This document shows positions 43,971-53,245 of a DNA stretch of 64,000 nucleotides, piece after piece. The DNA comes from Thalassospira indica (lineage in GTDB: Bacteria; Pseudomonadota; Alphaproteobacteria; Rhodospirillales; Thalassospiraceae). Each line of letters begins with the position of its first letter. Positions within the stretch are counted from its first letter, which is position 1. The position numbers and the translations under genes were made by a program. Below the pieces are notes generated by a model. The model saw only the letters and a program-made list of their open reading frames with translations. It was not told the origin of the DNA and made no database searches. The DNA is taken from the NCBI RefSeq assembly GCF_003403095.1, contig NZ_CP031555.1, positions 620,001 through 684,000 on the forward strand. The letters run 5' to 3'.

Positions 43971-44444
43971 GTGTGTGACGCCAAGGGCCATATGCGCCAT
44001 GCCGTGGATTTGTCGCGGCAAAAAATGGAAGAGGGATGCGGTGGTCCGTTCGGGGCAATCATCGTTCGCAAGGGCGAAGTGATTGCAGAAGGATGGAACA
44101 ACGTCACGTCCAAAAACGACCCGACCGCCCACGCAGAGGTCAGCGCCATTCGCGCAGCTTGTGAAAAACTGGGCACGTTTGATCTGTCGGGATGTGAAAT
44201 CTATACCAGTTGCGAACCTTGCCCGATGTGCCTTGCGGCGATCTATTGGGCCCGTCTGGACAAGATCTATTATGCCAATGGCCGCGAAGATGCTGCTGCC
44301 ATCGGTTTTGATGATCAGTTCCTGTATGATGAGGTGGCAAAATCGATCAATGATCGTTCCTTGCCAATTGTGCATGTCGATTTGCCCGAGGCGCGCGAAG
44401 TGTTTGCCGCCTGGGATGCCAAAACCGACAAGATCGAATATTGA
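43971..44444 (+). CDS. Guanine deaminase-type nucleoside/nucleobase deaminase
   Basis: A protein of about 157 residues of the CDA/Tad zinc deaminase superfamily. The zinc site is 'HAEVSAI' (His and the catalytic Glu) and 'PCPMCLAAIYWA' (two Cys). 'GGPFGAIIVRKGEVIAEGWNNV' and the C-terminal 'WDAKTDKIEY' resemble GuaD-type guanine deaminases, which make xanthine from guanine. Position after xdhABC supports this, though a different nucleobase is possible. GAGGAGA suits a GTG start at 43971; a TTG at 43965 is the alternative. Confidence 0.85.
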   Translation: MCDAKGHMRHAVDLSRQKMEEGCGGPFGAIIVRKGEVIAEGWNNVTSKNDPTAHAEVSAIRAACEKLGTFDLSGCEIYTSCEPCPMCLAAIYWARLDKIYYANGREDAAAIGFDDQFLYDEVAKSINDRSLPIVHVDLPEAREVFAAWDAKTDKIEY

Positions 44445-44507
44445 GACCGTTTGACTGCAATGCGTTATGCGGTAAAACCGCGTGTCGGGTGCAAGACATA
44501 TCGCTAA

Positions 44508-46139
44508 ATGGGGGTGGCAACAGTGACGTCAATGACCGGTGAAACCGGGACAGAAGCCATGAAGGGGGCAGGTCCTGCGCAGCTTGAAGTGCGCGGTGTG
44601 ACCAAAGCCTTTCCGGGGTGTCTCGCCAATGACGATATCAGTTTCCGGATCGAGCCTGGTGAAATCCATGCGCTGCTTGGTGAAAACGGGGCGGGAAAAA
44701 GTACGCTTGTAAAGATCATCTATGGCGTGCTGCAGGCCGATGAAGGCGAACTGATCTGGGAAGGCAAGCCGGTCACGATCGCAAGCCCGCATGACGCGCG
44801 CGAAATGGGGATCGGTCTGGTTTTCCAGCATTTCTCGCTGTTTGAAACCATGACGGTGCTTGAGAACATTGCGCTGGCGATGAATGACGTGCGCGATATG
44901 GATGCACTGCGCAAGCAGGTGCTTGAGGTCGAAAAGACATATGGCCTGCCGCTGGATCCTGATCGCCATGTTTATACGCTTTCGGTTGGGGAACGTCAGC
45001 GCATCGAGATTGTGCGGTGTTTGCTTCAGAACCCGAAGCTTCTGATTTTGGACGAGCCCACCTCGGTCTTAACACCGCAGGAAGTTGAAAAGCTGTTTGA
45101 AACCCTGCGCCGTTTGGCCGATGAAGGCTGCGCAATCCTTTATATCAGCCACAAACTGCATGAAGTGAAGGCGCTTTGCCAAAAGGCGACCGTGCTGCGT
45201 GGTGGCAAGGTTGTCGGCGGCTGTGACCCGCGCGAAGAAACCGCAAAATCGATGGCCGAAATGATGATCGGCCAGAAACTGACCGCACCGGATCGTGGTA
45301 AATCCCGCGAATTTGGCGATGTGCGGCTTGCGGTTTCCAATCTGTCGCTTGAAAGCGATGAACAGTTCGGTACCGACCTTAAGGGGATTAATCTTGAGGT
45401 GCGCGGTGGCGAAATCATGGGCGTTGCCGGGGTTGCCGGGAACGGCCAGAACGAACTGTTCCGTGCCCTTGCCGGTGAAACCGAACAGCAAGCGGCACCC
45501 GATAGCATCAAGATCGATGGCAAGTCGGTTGCGCATTTCGGCCCGCGCCGCCGCCGTCGACTGGGCGCGACGTTCGTTCCCGAAGAACGCAACGGCCATG
45601 GTGCTGTACCGGACATGAGCCTTTCGGAAAACGGGTTTTTGACGGCATTCCGGCGCATGGCGCTTTCGGCCCGTGGCTTGATCCGCGAAGTCCCGACCAA
45701 GTCATTTGCCGATAACATCATCAAGACTTTTGATGTGCGTACCACCGGTTCTGGGGCCGAGGCCGGATCACTTTCGGGCGGCAACCTTCAGAAATTTATC
45801 GTCGGGCGCGAGATTTTGCAGGACCCGGGTGTTCTGGTGATTTCCCAGCCGACCTGGGGGGTGGATGCCGGGGCGGCCAGTGCCATTCATCAGGCATTGC
45901 TCGATTTGGCAGCCAAGGGCACGGCGGTTTTGGTAATTTCGCAGGATCTGGACGAGATTTATGCCATTTGTGACTCGGTGGTGGTGATGGCGGAGGGCAA
46001 AATGTCCAAACCGCGTCCGATGGCCGATGTCAGCATCGAGGAAATTGGTCTGTTGATGGGGGGCCTTCATGATCTTGAAGGCAACGCGACCCCGGCGAAC
46101 GACATGGAAGTTGAAGGAGGTCGCGTTGGTCAGGCTTGA
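44508..46139 (+). CDS. BMP-family ABC transporter, double ATP-binding protein
   Basis: A 543-residue ATPase with two ABC domains in tandem, as in RbsA and nucleoside transporters. The first has Walker A 'GENGAGKSTL', signature 'LSVGERQRIEIVR' and Walker B 'LLILDEPTS'; the second has the degenerate 'GVAGNGQNEL' and signature 'LSGGNLQKFIVG', usual in this family. It powers the two permeases that follow. With a BMP-type binding protein downstream and purine genes upstream, import of purine nucleosides or bases is likely. ATG 44508 or later in-frame ATGs (44532, 44559) could start it. Confidence 0.88.
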   Translation: MGVATVTSMTGETGTEAMKGAGPAQLEVRGVTKAFPGCLANDDISFRIEPGEIHALLGENGAGKSTLVKIIYGVLQADEGELIWEGKPVTIASPHDAREMGIGLVFQHFSLFETMTVLENIALAMNDVRDMDALRKQVLEVEKTYGLPLDPDRHVYTLSVGERQRIEIVRCLLQNPKLLILDEPTSVLTPQEVEKLFETLRRLADEGCAILYISHKLHEVKALCQKATVLRGGKVVGGCDPREETAKSMAEMMIGQKLTAPDRGKSREFGDVRLAVSNLSLESDEQFGTDLKGINLEVRGGEIMGVAGVAGNGQNELFRALAGETEQQAAPDSIKIDGKSVAHFGPRRRRRLGATFVPEERNGHGAVPDMSLSENGFLTAFRRMALSARGLIREVPTKSFADNIIKTFDVRTTGSGAEAGSLSGGNLQKFIVGREILQDPGVLVISQPTWGVDAGAASAIHQALLDLAAKGTAVLVISQDLDEIYAICDSVVVMAEGKMSKPRPMADVSIEEIGLLMGGLHDLEGNATPANDMEVEGGRVGQA

Positions 46140-47205
46140 ACCCCGTCGCCAGCATTCCCAGGCGATGGTTTATCTGTCGCCGGTTCTGGCAATCCTTATG
46201 ACGCTTGTCGTCGGCGGGATCATCTTTGCCTTTATGGGCAAGAACCCGTTTGACGCGCTTTATACGTTCTTCATTCTGCCGATCAATAACAGCTATGGTA
46301 TTTCCGAGCTGTTTGTGAAGGCGACCCCGCTTGTCATCATTGCGGTCGGTCTTGCCATGGGATTCCGGGCCAATGTCTGGAACATCGGGGCCGAAGGCCA
46401 ATTGACCATGGGGGCGATTTTCGGCGGTGGTCTGGCGCTTTATTTCCATGACAGCGAAAGCGTGCTTTTGATGCCGGCCATGTTTGTCCTGGGCGCGCTG
46501 GGCGGTGCGTTTTGGGGCGCGATCCCGGCACTGTTGCGCACGCGCTTTAACGCCAATGAAATTCTGACCAGCCTGATGCTGACTTATGTCGCAACGCTGT
46601 TCTTAAGCTTCCTTGTCCATGGTCCGTGGCGTAACCCGGAAGGGTTCAACTTCCCGGAATCTCGGCCGTTCCCGGATGCCGGTTTGCTTCCGATCATCTT
46701 TGAAGGATCGCGTGTACATCTTGGTACGGCCGTTGCCGTGTTTGTCGTGATTGCCGGTTGGTTGTTGCTGTCAAAATCGGTGATCGGGTTCCAGTTGCGC
46801 GTTGTCGGCAAGGCGCCGCAGGCCGCCCGCCATGTCGGGTTCCGTCAGAAACGCATGGTCTGGTTTACCCTTCTTCTGGGTGGTGCGCTGGCCGGTCTGG
46901 CCGGTTTGTTTGAGGTGTCAGGCCCCATCGGGCAGCTTCAGCCATCGATCTCGCCGGGTTATGGCTTTACCGCGATTATCGTGGCGTTCCTTGGCCGGTT
47001 GCATCCGGTGGGCATTTTGTTTGGCGGTTTGATCATGGCGCTGACCTATTTGGGGGGCGAACTGGCACAGATTACACTCGGCCTGCCCAATGCTGTGACC
47101 GGTCTTTTTCAGGGGATCTTGCTGTTCTTCCTGCTGGCCAGTGATGTTTTGACCAAATACCGCATTCGTTTCGGCTCCATCGCGGCAAAAGGGAGAACCG
47201 CATAA
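46126..47205 (+). CDS. BMP-family ABC transporter permease 1
   Basis: A protein of about 359 residues with eight to ten membrane segments. 'GFRANVWNIGAEGQLTMGAI' and 'GKAPQAARHVGFR' are typical of the BPD_transp_2 permeases of nucleoside/BMP systems. The ATPase gene overlaps its start: AAGGAGG at 46114-46120 points to a TTG start at 46126, 14 bases before the ATPase stop. It forms the channel with permease 2. Confidence 0.87.
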   Translation: MVRLEPRRQHSQAMVYLSPVLAILMTLVVGGIIFAFMGKNPFDALYTFFILPINNSYGISELFVKATPLVIIAVGLAMGFRANVWNIGAEGQLTMGAIFGGGLALYFHDSESVLLMPAMFVLGALGGAFWGAIPALLRTRFNANEILTSLMLTYVATLFLSFLVHGPWRNPEGFNFPESRPFPDAGLLPIIFEGSRVHLGTAVAVFVVIAGWLLLSKSVIGFQLRVVGKAPQAARHVGFRQKRMVWFTLLLGGALAGLAGLFEVSGPIGQLQPSISPGYGFTAIIVAFLGRLHPVGILFGGLIMALTYLGGELAQITLGLPNAVTGLFQGILLFFLLASDVLTKYRIRFGSIAAKGRTA

Positions 47206-48125
47206 TGGAATGGATTGTTCCCTTTATCCTGACCGTGATCACCGCCTCGACCCCGCTTTTGCTGGCGGCATCGGGTGAGCTGATTACCGAGAAATCCGGT
47301 GTGCTTAACCTTGGTGTTGAAGGCATGATGCTGGTCGGCGCGATTGCCGGTTTTGCGGTGACGGCATCAAGCGGATCGGCCTCTCTTGGCATTCTGGCTG
47401 CTGTTGTGGCGGGCACATTGATGTCGCTGATCTTTGCATTTTTGACTCTGACGCTGATGGCCAATCAGGTGGCGACGGGGCTTGCGCTTACGATCTTCGG
47501 GGTTGGTTTTTCAGCCCTTGTCGGATCGGGCTTTGTTGGCTTTGCGATTGATCCGCTGCCTGCCCTTTCGATCCCGGGCATCAGTGCCATTCCGATCATC
47601 GGCCCGATCCTGTTTGGGCAGGACTTTCTGGTTTATCTGTCAATCGCGGTTGTGATTGGCATCGCGTGGTTCCTGTCCAAATCGCGTGCGGGCCTCATTC
47701 TTAAGGCGGTTGGGGATTCCCATCATTCGGCGCACGCGATTGGCTATTCGGTGATCAAGATCCGCTATCTGGCCACCATGTTTGGCGGGGCGATGGCGGG
47801 CCTTGGTGGCGCGTATCTGTCGCTTTCATATACGCCGATGTGGGCGGAAAACATGACGGCTGGGCGTGGCTGGATCGCGCTGGCGCTGGTGGTGTTTGCC
47901 ACATGGCGTCCGGGGCGTCTGGTTGCCGGGGCCTATATGTTTGGCCTGATTTCGGTGATGCAGTTGCATGCGCAGGGGGCTGGCATTCATGTGCCCAGCC
48001 AGTTCATGTCGATGTTGCCGTATCTGGCGACTGTGATCGTGCTGGTGATTATTTCCAGCGACCGCGCGAAAATCAGACTGAATGCGCCGGCCTGTATTGG
48101 TCAGGCGTTCAGGGCCGCCCAATAG
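47205..48125 (+). CDS. BMP-family ABC transporter permease 2
   Basis: A 306-residue membrane protein with about eight segments. 'STPLLLAASGELITEKSGVLNLGVEGMMLVGA' at the N-terminus (residues about 11-42) is the classic motif of the second permease in this family, and 'KAVGDSHHSAHAIGYS' is the coupling-loop region. Its ATG shares one base with the stop of permease 1 (TAATG). The 211-base gap to the binding-protein gene has no obvious terminator. Confidence 0.88.
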   Translation: MEWIVPFILTVITASTPLLLAASGELITEKSGVLNLGVEGMMLVGAIAGFAVTASSGSASLGILAAVVAGTLMSLIFAFLTLTLMANQVATGLALTIFGVGFSALVGSGFVGFAIDPLPALSIPGISAIPIIGPILFGQDFLVYLSIAVVIGIAWFLSKSRAGLILKAVGDSHHSAHAIGYSVIKIRYLATMFGGAMAGLGGAYLSLSYTPMWAENMTAGRGWIALALVVFATWRPGRLVAGAYMFGLISVMQLHAQGAGIHVPSQFMSMLPYLATVIVLVIISSDRAKIRLNAPACIGQAFRAAQ

Positions 48126-48336
48126 GGTTTCGGCGGCCTTAACTGCGGGACCGGAACACGTCAAATGATGTTTCGGCCCGACGACGGGAGGAAGACTGTG
48201 CTTGCCAAACCTCACACAAGCCGGGCACGGCTTGGCCGGTTTGTCTGAGATTTGGTTTGTGCAGGAACGTGTCATTGATTGCGATCAGGAAGTCAGTATA
48301 AGTCCTGATTGAGTGTCTAACAGGGAGACTGAAACT

Positions 48337-49419
48337 ATGAATGCAAGCCTCGTGAAGCGCACACTTGCCGCCGTTGCGGCTGTTGGTGCCCTCGCAACCG
48401 GCATGGGTGCAGCCCAGGCCGAAGACGTTAAGGCCGGTTTTATCTATGTCGGCCCGATTGGTGACCATGGCTGGTCTTACCGTCATGACATTGGCCGTCA
48501 GGCCATCGAAGCCGAACTCGGCGATGCCGCATCGACCAGCTATGTCGAAAGCGTGCCGGAAGGTGCAGATGCTGAACGCGTGATCCGTCAGATGGCCCAG
48601 ACCGGCCACAACCTGATCTTCACCACCTCGTTCGGTTTCATGAACCCGACCGAAAAAGTTGCCAAGCAGTTCCCGAATGTCAAATTCGAACATGCAACCG
48701 GTTACAAGCGTGCTGACAACCTGTCGACCTATGCCGCACGTTTCTATGAAGGCCGTTATGTTGCTGGTGTGATCGCCGGTAAAATGACCAAGTCGAACAT
48801 CGTTGGTTATGTCGGCTCCTTCCCGATCCCGGAAGTTGTCCGTGGTATCAACTCCTTCATGATGGGTGCTTGGTCGGTTAACCCGGACGTGCAGGTCAAA
48901 ATCGTTTGGGCAAACACTTGGTATGATCCGGGCAAGGAAGGCGATGCTGCCAAGGCCCTGATTGACCAGGGTGCAGACATCATGGTTCAGCACACCGACA
49001 GCCCGGCACCGCTTCAGGTTGCTGAAAACCGTGGCGTTCTTGGTTTCGGTCAGGCGTCTGACATGATCAAGTTCGCACCGAAGGCACAGCTGACCGCCAT
49101 CGTTGATAACTGGGACAGCTACTATGTTGCCCGCGCCAAGGCCGTTGCCGATGGCACATGGGAGTCCATGGACACCTGGGGTGGTATTGATTCCGGTATG
49201 GTCGACATGGCACCTTACACCAACATGCCTGACGACGTGAAAGCGCTGGCAGAAGAAACCGAAGCAAAAATCGCATCGGGTGAATTCCACCCGTTCACCG
49301 GCCCGATCTATGACCAGGCAGGCGAACTGCGCGTTGCAGAAGGCGAAGTTGCGGATGATGGCATGCTGCTTGGCATGGACTGGTACATTCAGGGCATCGA
49401 CGCAGAACTGCCGAAATAA
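48337..49419 (+). CDS. BMP-family ABC transporter substrate-binding protein
   Basis: A 360-residue periplasmic protein. The signal peptide ends at 'GAAQA' (about residue 27) and has no lipobox, so the mature protein is soluble. 'AGFIYVGPIGDHGWSYRHDIGRQAIEA', 'YAARFYEGRYVAGVIAGKMTKS' and 'WANTWYDPGKEGDAAKALIDQGADI' are BMP (basic membrane protein, nucleoside-binding) family motifs. Related proteins bind purine nucleosides; the gene context favours that class of ligand here. It starts after ACAGGGAG and is followed by a strong terminator. Confidence 0.9.
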   Translation: MNASLVKRTLAAVAAVGALATGMGAAQAEDVKAGFIYVGPIGDHGWSYRHDIGRQAIEAELGDAASTSYVESVPEGADAERVIRQMAQTGHNLIFTTSFGFMNPTEKVAKQFPNVKFEHATGYKRADNLSTYAARFYEGRYVAGVIAGKMTKSNIVGYVGSFPIPEVVRGINSFMMGAWSVNPDVQVKIVWANTWYDPGKEGDAAKALIDQGADIMVQHTDSPAPLQVAENRGVLGFGQASDMIKFAPKAQLTAIVDNWDSYYVARAKAVADGTWESMDTWGGIDSGMVDMAPYTNMPDDVKALAEETEAKIASGEFHPFTGPIYDQAGELRVAEGEVADDGMLLGMDWYIQGIDAELPK

Positions 49420-49456
49420 GTCGGATTTCCGATCCGTCCGGATCGGTTAAATGACG

Positions 49457-49488
49457 AAGCCCCGTGCATTAGCTTGCGCGGGGCTTTT
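49457..49488 (+). terminator. Rho-independent terminator of the ABC operon
   Basis: AAGCCCCG and CGGGGCTT form a stem with a 14-base loop, followed by TT. It lies 37 bases after the binding-protein stop and can also serve the convergent gene at 49503. Confidence 0.85.
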
Positions 49489-49502
49489 CTTATGACGGTT
49501 TG

Positions 49503-49865
49503 TCAGGTCGGCTTCTTTGGATTGGGCCGGGTTGGTTCGTCTGACTTTTCATAGGCGATCATTTCGGTTTTTGGGTGCCGCAGGGCATAGAGTGCTGCGC
49601 GCCAGCCATACAGCTTGACCTTGTGTTCGCGGGTTTTACCGGCCCACTTGTCGCGGAACCGTTCCATGTCTTCGCGGCGATTGAAATAGATCACCATATC
49701 GACAATCGGGGCATTCTGACCGCCACGCGGGAGTTCGATATTCCGAATGCCCATCGTCCAGTTCTTGCTCATGACATTGATGTCGAGCCAGTCCAGCACA
49801 GCTTGGGCGGAATGTTTCTCGTGAATAACGACACGATATGGAAAATTCCGAAGATCTTTCGACAT
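49503..49865 (-). CDS. Conserved-looking protein of unknown function
   Basis: I do not recognise this 120-residue protein. It has no signal or membrane segment, is rich in Arg and Lys, and looks alpha/beta ('YRVVIHEKHSAQAVLDWLDIN', 'DMVIYFNRREDMERFRDKWAGK', 'KLYGWRAALYALRHP'). The codon pattern fits the neighbours and its stop abuts the operon terminator, so I accept it as a gene. The C-terminal 15 residues are Pro/Lys/Glu-rich and probably disordered. No function can be given. Confidence 0.6.
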   Translation of the reverse strand: MSKDLRNFPYRVVIHEKHSAQAVLDWLDINVMSKNWTMGIRNIELPRGGQNAPIVDMVIYFNRREDMERFRDKWAGKTREHKVKLYGWRAALYALRHPKTEMIAYEKSDEPTRPNPKKPT

Positions 49866-50325
49866 CGGTGTGTCCCTGACGGTTCCTGTTTGCTGCGATG
49901 ATACATGAAATCGTTACAAAGTTGCTTAATTCATGAACTGACAGACAGCAGGCTGTCGATCGGCGTGATGAAGATGCCGTTCCACAAAGCCGGGCCCAGT
50001 TCAACGGGCGGGCCAGTTTCCTGCCAGATCATCAATGCGATTTTATCCCGTTTCGAGCATGTCACCCGGATTGCCGATACTGGAAATCCTTGGTTGGCGC
50101 AGAAAGAAAAATGGTGAGCGTAGGTTGAATATCTACTAATCGGATAATACTTTATCCAATAATAATTCCAGATTACTGTGTTAGGTATTGAGAATGAAAC
50201 ATGTGGAAAAATAATATTTAGCTTCGCACGATCATTTTCACATGATAATTGAGTAATTCATCGTGCCCGCAGCCCGAAATTGCGAGCATGTTTGGAAATA
50301 AAAATAAAGTATCGGGGTCTTACAG
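49866..50325. other. Intergenic region upstream of the PAS/chemoreceptor pair
   Basis: 460 bases without a supportable gene. From about 50110 to 50315 the DNA is strongly AT-rich. A dyad GGATAA-N4-TTATCC lies at 50142-50157 and could be an operator for the pair downstream. A 70-codon frame at 49905-50117 has no ribosome site or family resemblance and is not accepted. Confidence 0.4.
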
Positions 50326-50859
50326 GTGAGTGAAAAGCCTTCAGGCATTCAGCCTTCTGGGCGGGAACGTCATTTCAAACCGGAAGAATTGATCGTCAGC
50401 AAGACGGATCTCAAAGGGCATATTACCTACGCCAATGAGGTGTTTTTGCGCCTTTCTGATTATTCGGAAGGTGAGGTTTTGGGGAAGCCGCATGCGCTGA
50501 TCCGACATCCGGATATGCCGCGCTGCGTTTTCAAGCTTTTGTGGGACCGGATATCATCCGGTCACGAGATTTTTGCCTATGTCGTGAATATGGCCAGCAA
50601 TGGGGATCATTATTGGGTCTATGCCCATGTGACGCCGACCTTTGATGCCAGTCACAAGGTGATTGGATACCATTCCAACCGCCGGGTGCCCGATCCAAAG
50701 GTTCTGAGCGAAACGATCATTCCTCTCTATGCGGAACTCCGCAAGATCGAGGAAAGTCTGCCCAATCGCAAGGACGGCATGAAGGCAGCATCCGAGGCCT
50801 TGTCACAGAAGCTTTCTGATATGGGCATGTCGTACGACGAGTTTATCCAAAGTCTCTAG
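50326..50859 (+). CDS. PAS-domain protein (Aer-like sensor without signalling domain)
   Basis: A 177-residue soluble protein. Residues about 20-125 form a PAS domain of the aerotaxis-receptor type: 'DLKGHITYANEVFLRLSDYS', 'GKPHALIRHPDMPRCVFKLLWDRI' and 'NGDHYWVYAHVTPTFD' match Aer, in which the domain binds FAD and senses redox state. The rest is helical ('LYAELRKIEESLPN'). There is no membrane anchor or signalling hairpin; those functions may come from the next gene, 45 bases on. The start is a GTG with a weak ACAGG site. Confidence 0.82.
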   Translation: MSEKPSGIQPSGRERHFKPEELIVSKTDLKGHITYANEVFLRLSDYSEGEVLGKPHALIRHPDMPRCVFKLLWDRISSGHEIFAYVVNMASNGDHYWVYAHVTPTFDASHKVIGYHSNRRVPDPKVLSETIIPLYAELRKIEESLPNRKDGMKAASEALSQKLSDMGMSYDEFIQSL

Positions 50860-50904
50860 GGGGATCCAAAGGCGGTTCCCGAAAATGCAAGGTTTGAGGT
50901 TCTA

Positions 50905-52074
50905 ATGTCTCTGTTCGGTGGTTCAAAATCGGGTATCAAAAAGGCACTGGATGTGGTTCTGGCCGCAGCGGACGGTGATTACGAAGCCCGCATTACCAAT
51001 GTCGACAGTCATCCTGACATGCGCGAACTGTTTATTGCGATCAACCGGCTGATTGACCGCAATGATGCGTTCCTGCGCGAAAGTGCGGCATCCATGGGGG
51101 CGGTTTCCGAAAACCGTTATTACCGCCGCATTGTCGAAACCGGGCTGGTCGGGGATTACCTTTCTTCGGCCCAGCGGATTAATGCCGCAAGTGCCTCCAT
51201 CGAAAAGAAACTTTCCGGGTTTGCCGACATTCTTGATGAATTCAAAAGCGGTTCGTTTGCCGCGGTTGATGACATTGCCAATGCCGCATCTGCCCTTTCT
51301 GAGGCATCCGGGGACGCCAATTCCATCGCCCATGAAACCAGTTCGCGTTCAACCAACGTTGCCGCAGCGGCCCGCCAGACGGCGGCCAATGTCAGCGAAC
51401 TTTCGGCCGCATCCGAAGAGCTGAACGAGGCAATCCGAAATGTGTCCGAACAGGCGCGTGAATCGGTTGAAATTGCCAACCGAGCCAACGGCCTTGCCCA
51501 GGAAACCGATGGTCGTATCGGACAGCTGGAAGCGGCTGCTGGTGAAATCGTCGAAGTGGTCAGCTTTATCCGCGACATTGCGGCTCAGACCAACTTGCTT
51601 GCGCTGAATGCGACGATCGAGGCTGCGCGCGCTGGTGAGGCCGGTAAGGGCTTTGCAGTGGTTGCCAACGAGGTCAAGGGGCTTGCCAACCAGACCAGCA
51701 AGGCAACCGAAAGCATCGAGGAAAAGGTTCAGGACATCCAGACCGCGATCGAGCAATCCGTTGGGTCGATCCGCGAGATCGCAGGCGTGATTGATGATCT
51801 GGCGGCACGTTCGGACACGATTTCGGGCAATGTCGAAACCCAGGCGAACCTGTCGACCAACATCACGCGTAATGTCGAACAGGCATCAAGCGGCGCACAG
51901 GAAGTCACTGACAATATCACCGTGGTTTCCGATATGGCCGGGCGCACGGGCGAAGCGGCCGATACCACGCGCGACATGGCCAGTCGTCTTGCCGATCAGT
52001 CGGAAAGCCTGCGCAATCAGTTGGGTGTGTTCCTCGATACCATCGAAAAGCTGCTTTATACCGCCAAGAAATAG
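50905..52074 (+). CDS. Soluble methyl-accepting chemotaxis protein
   Basis: A 389-residue cytoplasmic chemoreceptor without membrane segments. The N-terminal 40-95 region ('[25 protein letters not shown]') is HAMP-like. The signalling domain runs from about 120, with the hairpin tip '[38 protein letters not shown]' at about 222-259 that contacts CheA and CheW. It probably takes its sensory input from the Aer-like PAS protein encoded just upstream. The C-terminus lacks a CheR pentapeptide. Confidence 0.88.
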   Translation: MSLFGGSKSGIKKALDVVLAAADGDYEARITNVDSHPDMRELFIAINRLIDRNDAFLRESAASMGAVSENRYYRRIVETGLVGDYLSSAQRINAASASIEKKLSGFADILDEFKSGSFAAVDDIANAASALSEASGDANSIAHETSSRSTNVAAAARQTAANVSELSAASEELNEAIRNVSEQARESVEIANRANGLAQETDGRIGQLEAAAGEIVEVVSFIRDIAAQTNLLALNATIEAARAGEAGKGFAVVANEVKGLANQTSKATESIEEKVQDIQTAIEQSVGSIREIAGVIDDLAARSDTISGNVETQANLSTNITRNVEQASSGAQEVTDNITVVSDMAGRTGEAADTTRDMASRLADQSESLRNQLGVFLDTIEKLLYTAKK

Positions 52075-52152
52075 CCGCTTTCTGCGTGCAACAGGATGCG
52101 TCGGGCATCATGATGGTACCCGGTCAGGATTTTCAGTCAGGAGAGCGGTGCC

Positions 52153-53190
52153 ATGCGGGTTTTCTTCAATTCGCGCCACGATGCCCATGATGGGGCCGGC
52201 GAAATGCATCACGGACGCATGGTGCCATGTTTTGAGAATGCCCGGCGCATTCCGATCATTCGCGATGCGGTGGCGCATGCCATCAAGGCACAGCTTGTTG
52301 ATCCGACCGATCATGGCATGAACCCGATCCGCGCGATCCACGATCCGGACTATATCGATTTCCTGGAAAATGCCTGGGATGAATGGACCAAGGCGGGGAA
52401 AAGTGGTGATGCTTTCCCCTATGTCTGGCCGACCGCGGGTTTTTCCGGCGGCAAGCCCGAACATATCAGCGCGCGTCTTGGCGAATATGCCTTTTCTTCT
52501 GATACACCGATTACCAAAGGCACATGGCGTGCGGCCTATTGGGGGGCGCAAACCGTAATATCGGCGGCCGAGGCGACATGGGGCACAGGCGAAGCATCCT
52601 TTGCCCTGACCCGTCCGCCGGGGCACCATGCCCATGCCAACCGATATGGTGGATATTGCTTCTTGAACAATGCCGCCATCGCGGCCCAGCACATGATTGC
52701 CAAGGGTGCGAAAAAGGTTGCGATCCTTGATATCGATTACCATCACGGCAACGGTGCACAGGATATTTTCTATGAACGTGGCGATGTCCTGACCATATCC
52801 ATCCATGCCGACCCGACCCATCAGTTCCCGTTCTTCATGGGCTATGCCAATGAAACCGGGCGCAATGACGGGCAAGGGGCGAACCTGAATATCCCGCTGC
52901 CGGGTGGCAGTGATTTCGCGGGCTGGGGTGCGGGGTTTGCCAAGGCAATGCAGAAACTTCTGACCTGGCAGGCCGATGCGCTGGTGGTGGCGCTTGGTGT
53001 TGATGCCCACGAGGCCGAGCCGATCTGTGACTTCAAGCTCCAGACCGATGATTTCAACCGTATCGGTCAGATGATAGGTCGGATGGGGCTTAAAACCATA
53101 TTCACCATGGAAGGCGGCTATGCCCATGATGTGATCGGGCACAATGTGGCCGCGGTTCTTAAGGGGTATCTTGAGCTTGCCAAAAGCTAG
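52153..53190 (+). CDS. Acetylpolyamine amidohydrolase (histone deacetylase family)
   Basis: A 345-residue zinc hydrolase. 'TRPPGHHAH' has the catalytic histidine pair, 'DIDYHHGNGAQDIFY' the zinc-binding Asp and His, and 'MEGGYA' the late motif with the transition-state residue. 'SIHADPTHQFPFFMGYANETG' is typical of the acetylpolyamine amidohydrolase branch, which removes acetyl groups from acetylated putrescine, spermidine or cadaverine. A role in using polyamines as a nitrogen source fits the neighbourhood. AGGAG precedes the ATG. Confidence 0.88.
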   Translation: MRVFFNSRHDAHDGAGEMHHGRMVPCFENARRIPIIRDAVAHAIKAQLVDPTDHGMNPIRAIHDPDYIDFLENAWDEWTKAGKSGDAFPYVWPTAGFSGGKPEHISARLGEYAFSSDTPITKGTWRAAYWGAQTVISAAEATWGTGEASFALTRPPGHHAHANRYGGYCFLNNAAIAAQHMIAKGAKKVAILDIDYHHGNGAQDIFYERGDVLTISIHADPTHQFPFFMGYANETGRNDGQGANLNIPLPGGSDFAGWGAGFAKAMQKLLTWQADALVVALGVDAHEAEPICDFKLQTDDFNRIGQMIGRMGLKTIFTMEGGYAHDVIGHNVAAVLKGYLELAKS

Positions 53191-53214
53191 GCCAAGCAGG
53201 GCAGAATACAAAAC

Positions 53215-53243
53215 GCCCCGACAATAAGTGCGGGGCTTTTTTT
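53215..53243. terminator. Bidirectional terminator between amidohydrolase and LysR genes
   Basis: GCCCCG and CGGGGC form a short GC stem with a ten-base loop and a run of seven T on the right; AAAA on the left serves the opposite direction. Confidence 0.8.
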
Positions 53244-53245
53244 GT

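Noticed and set aside
49905..50117. 70-codon plus-strand frame upstream of the PAS gene
   Set aside because: No ribosome site, no recognisable domain and it ends in the AT-rich leader.
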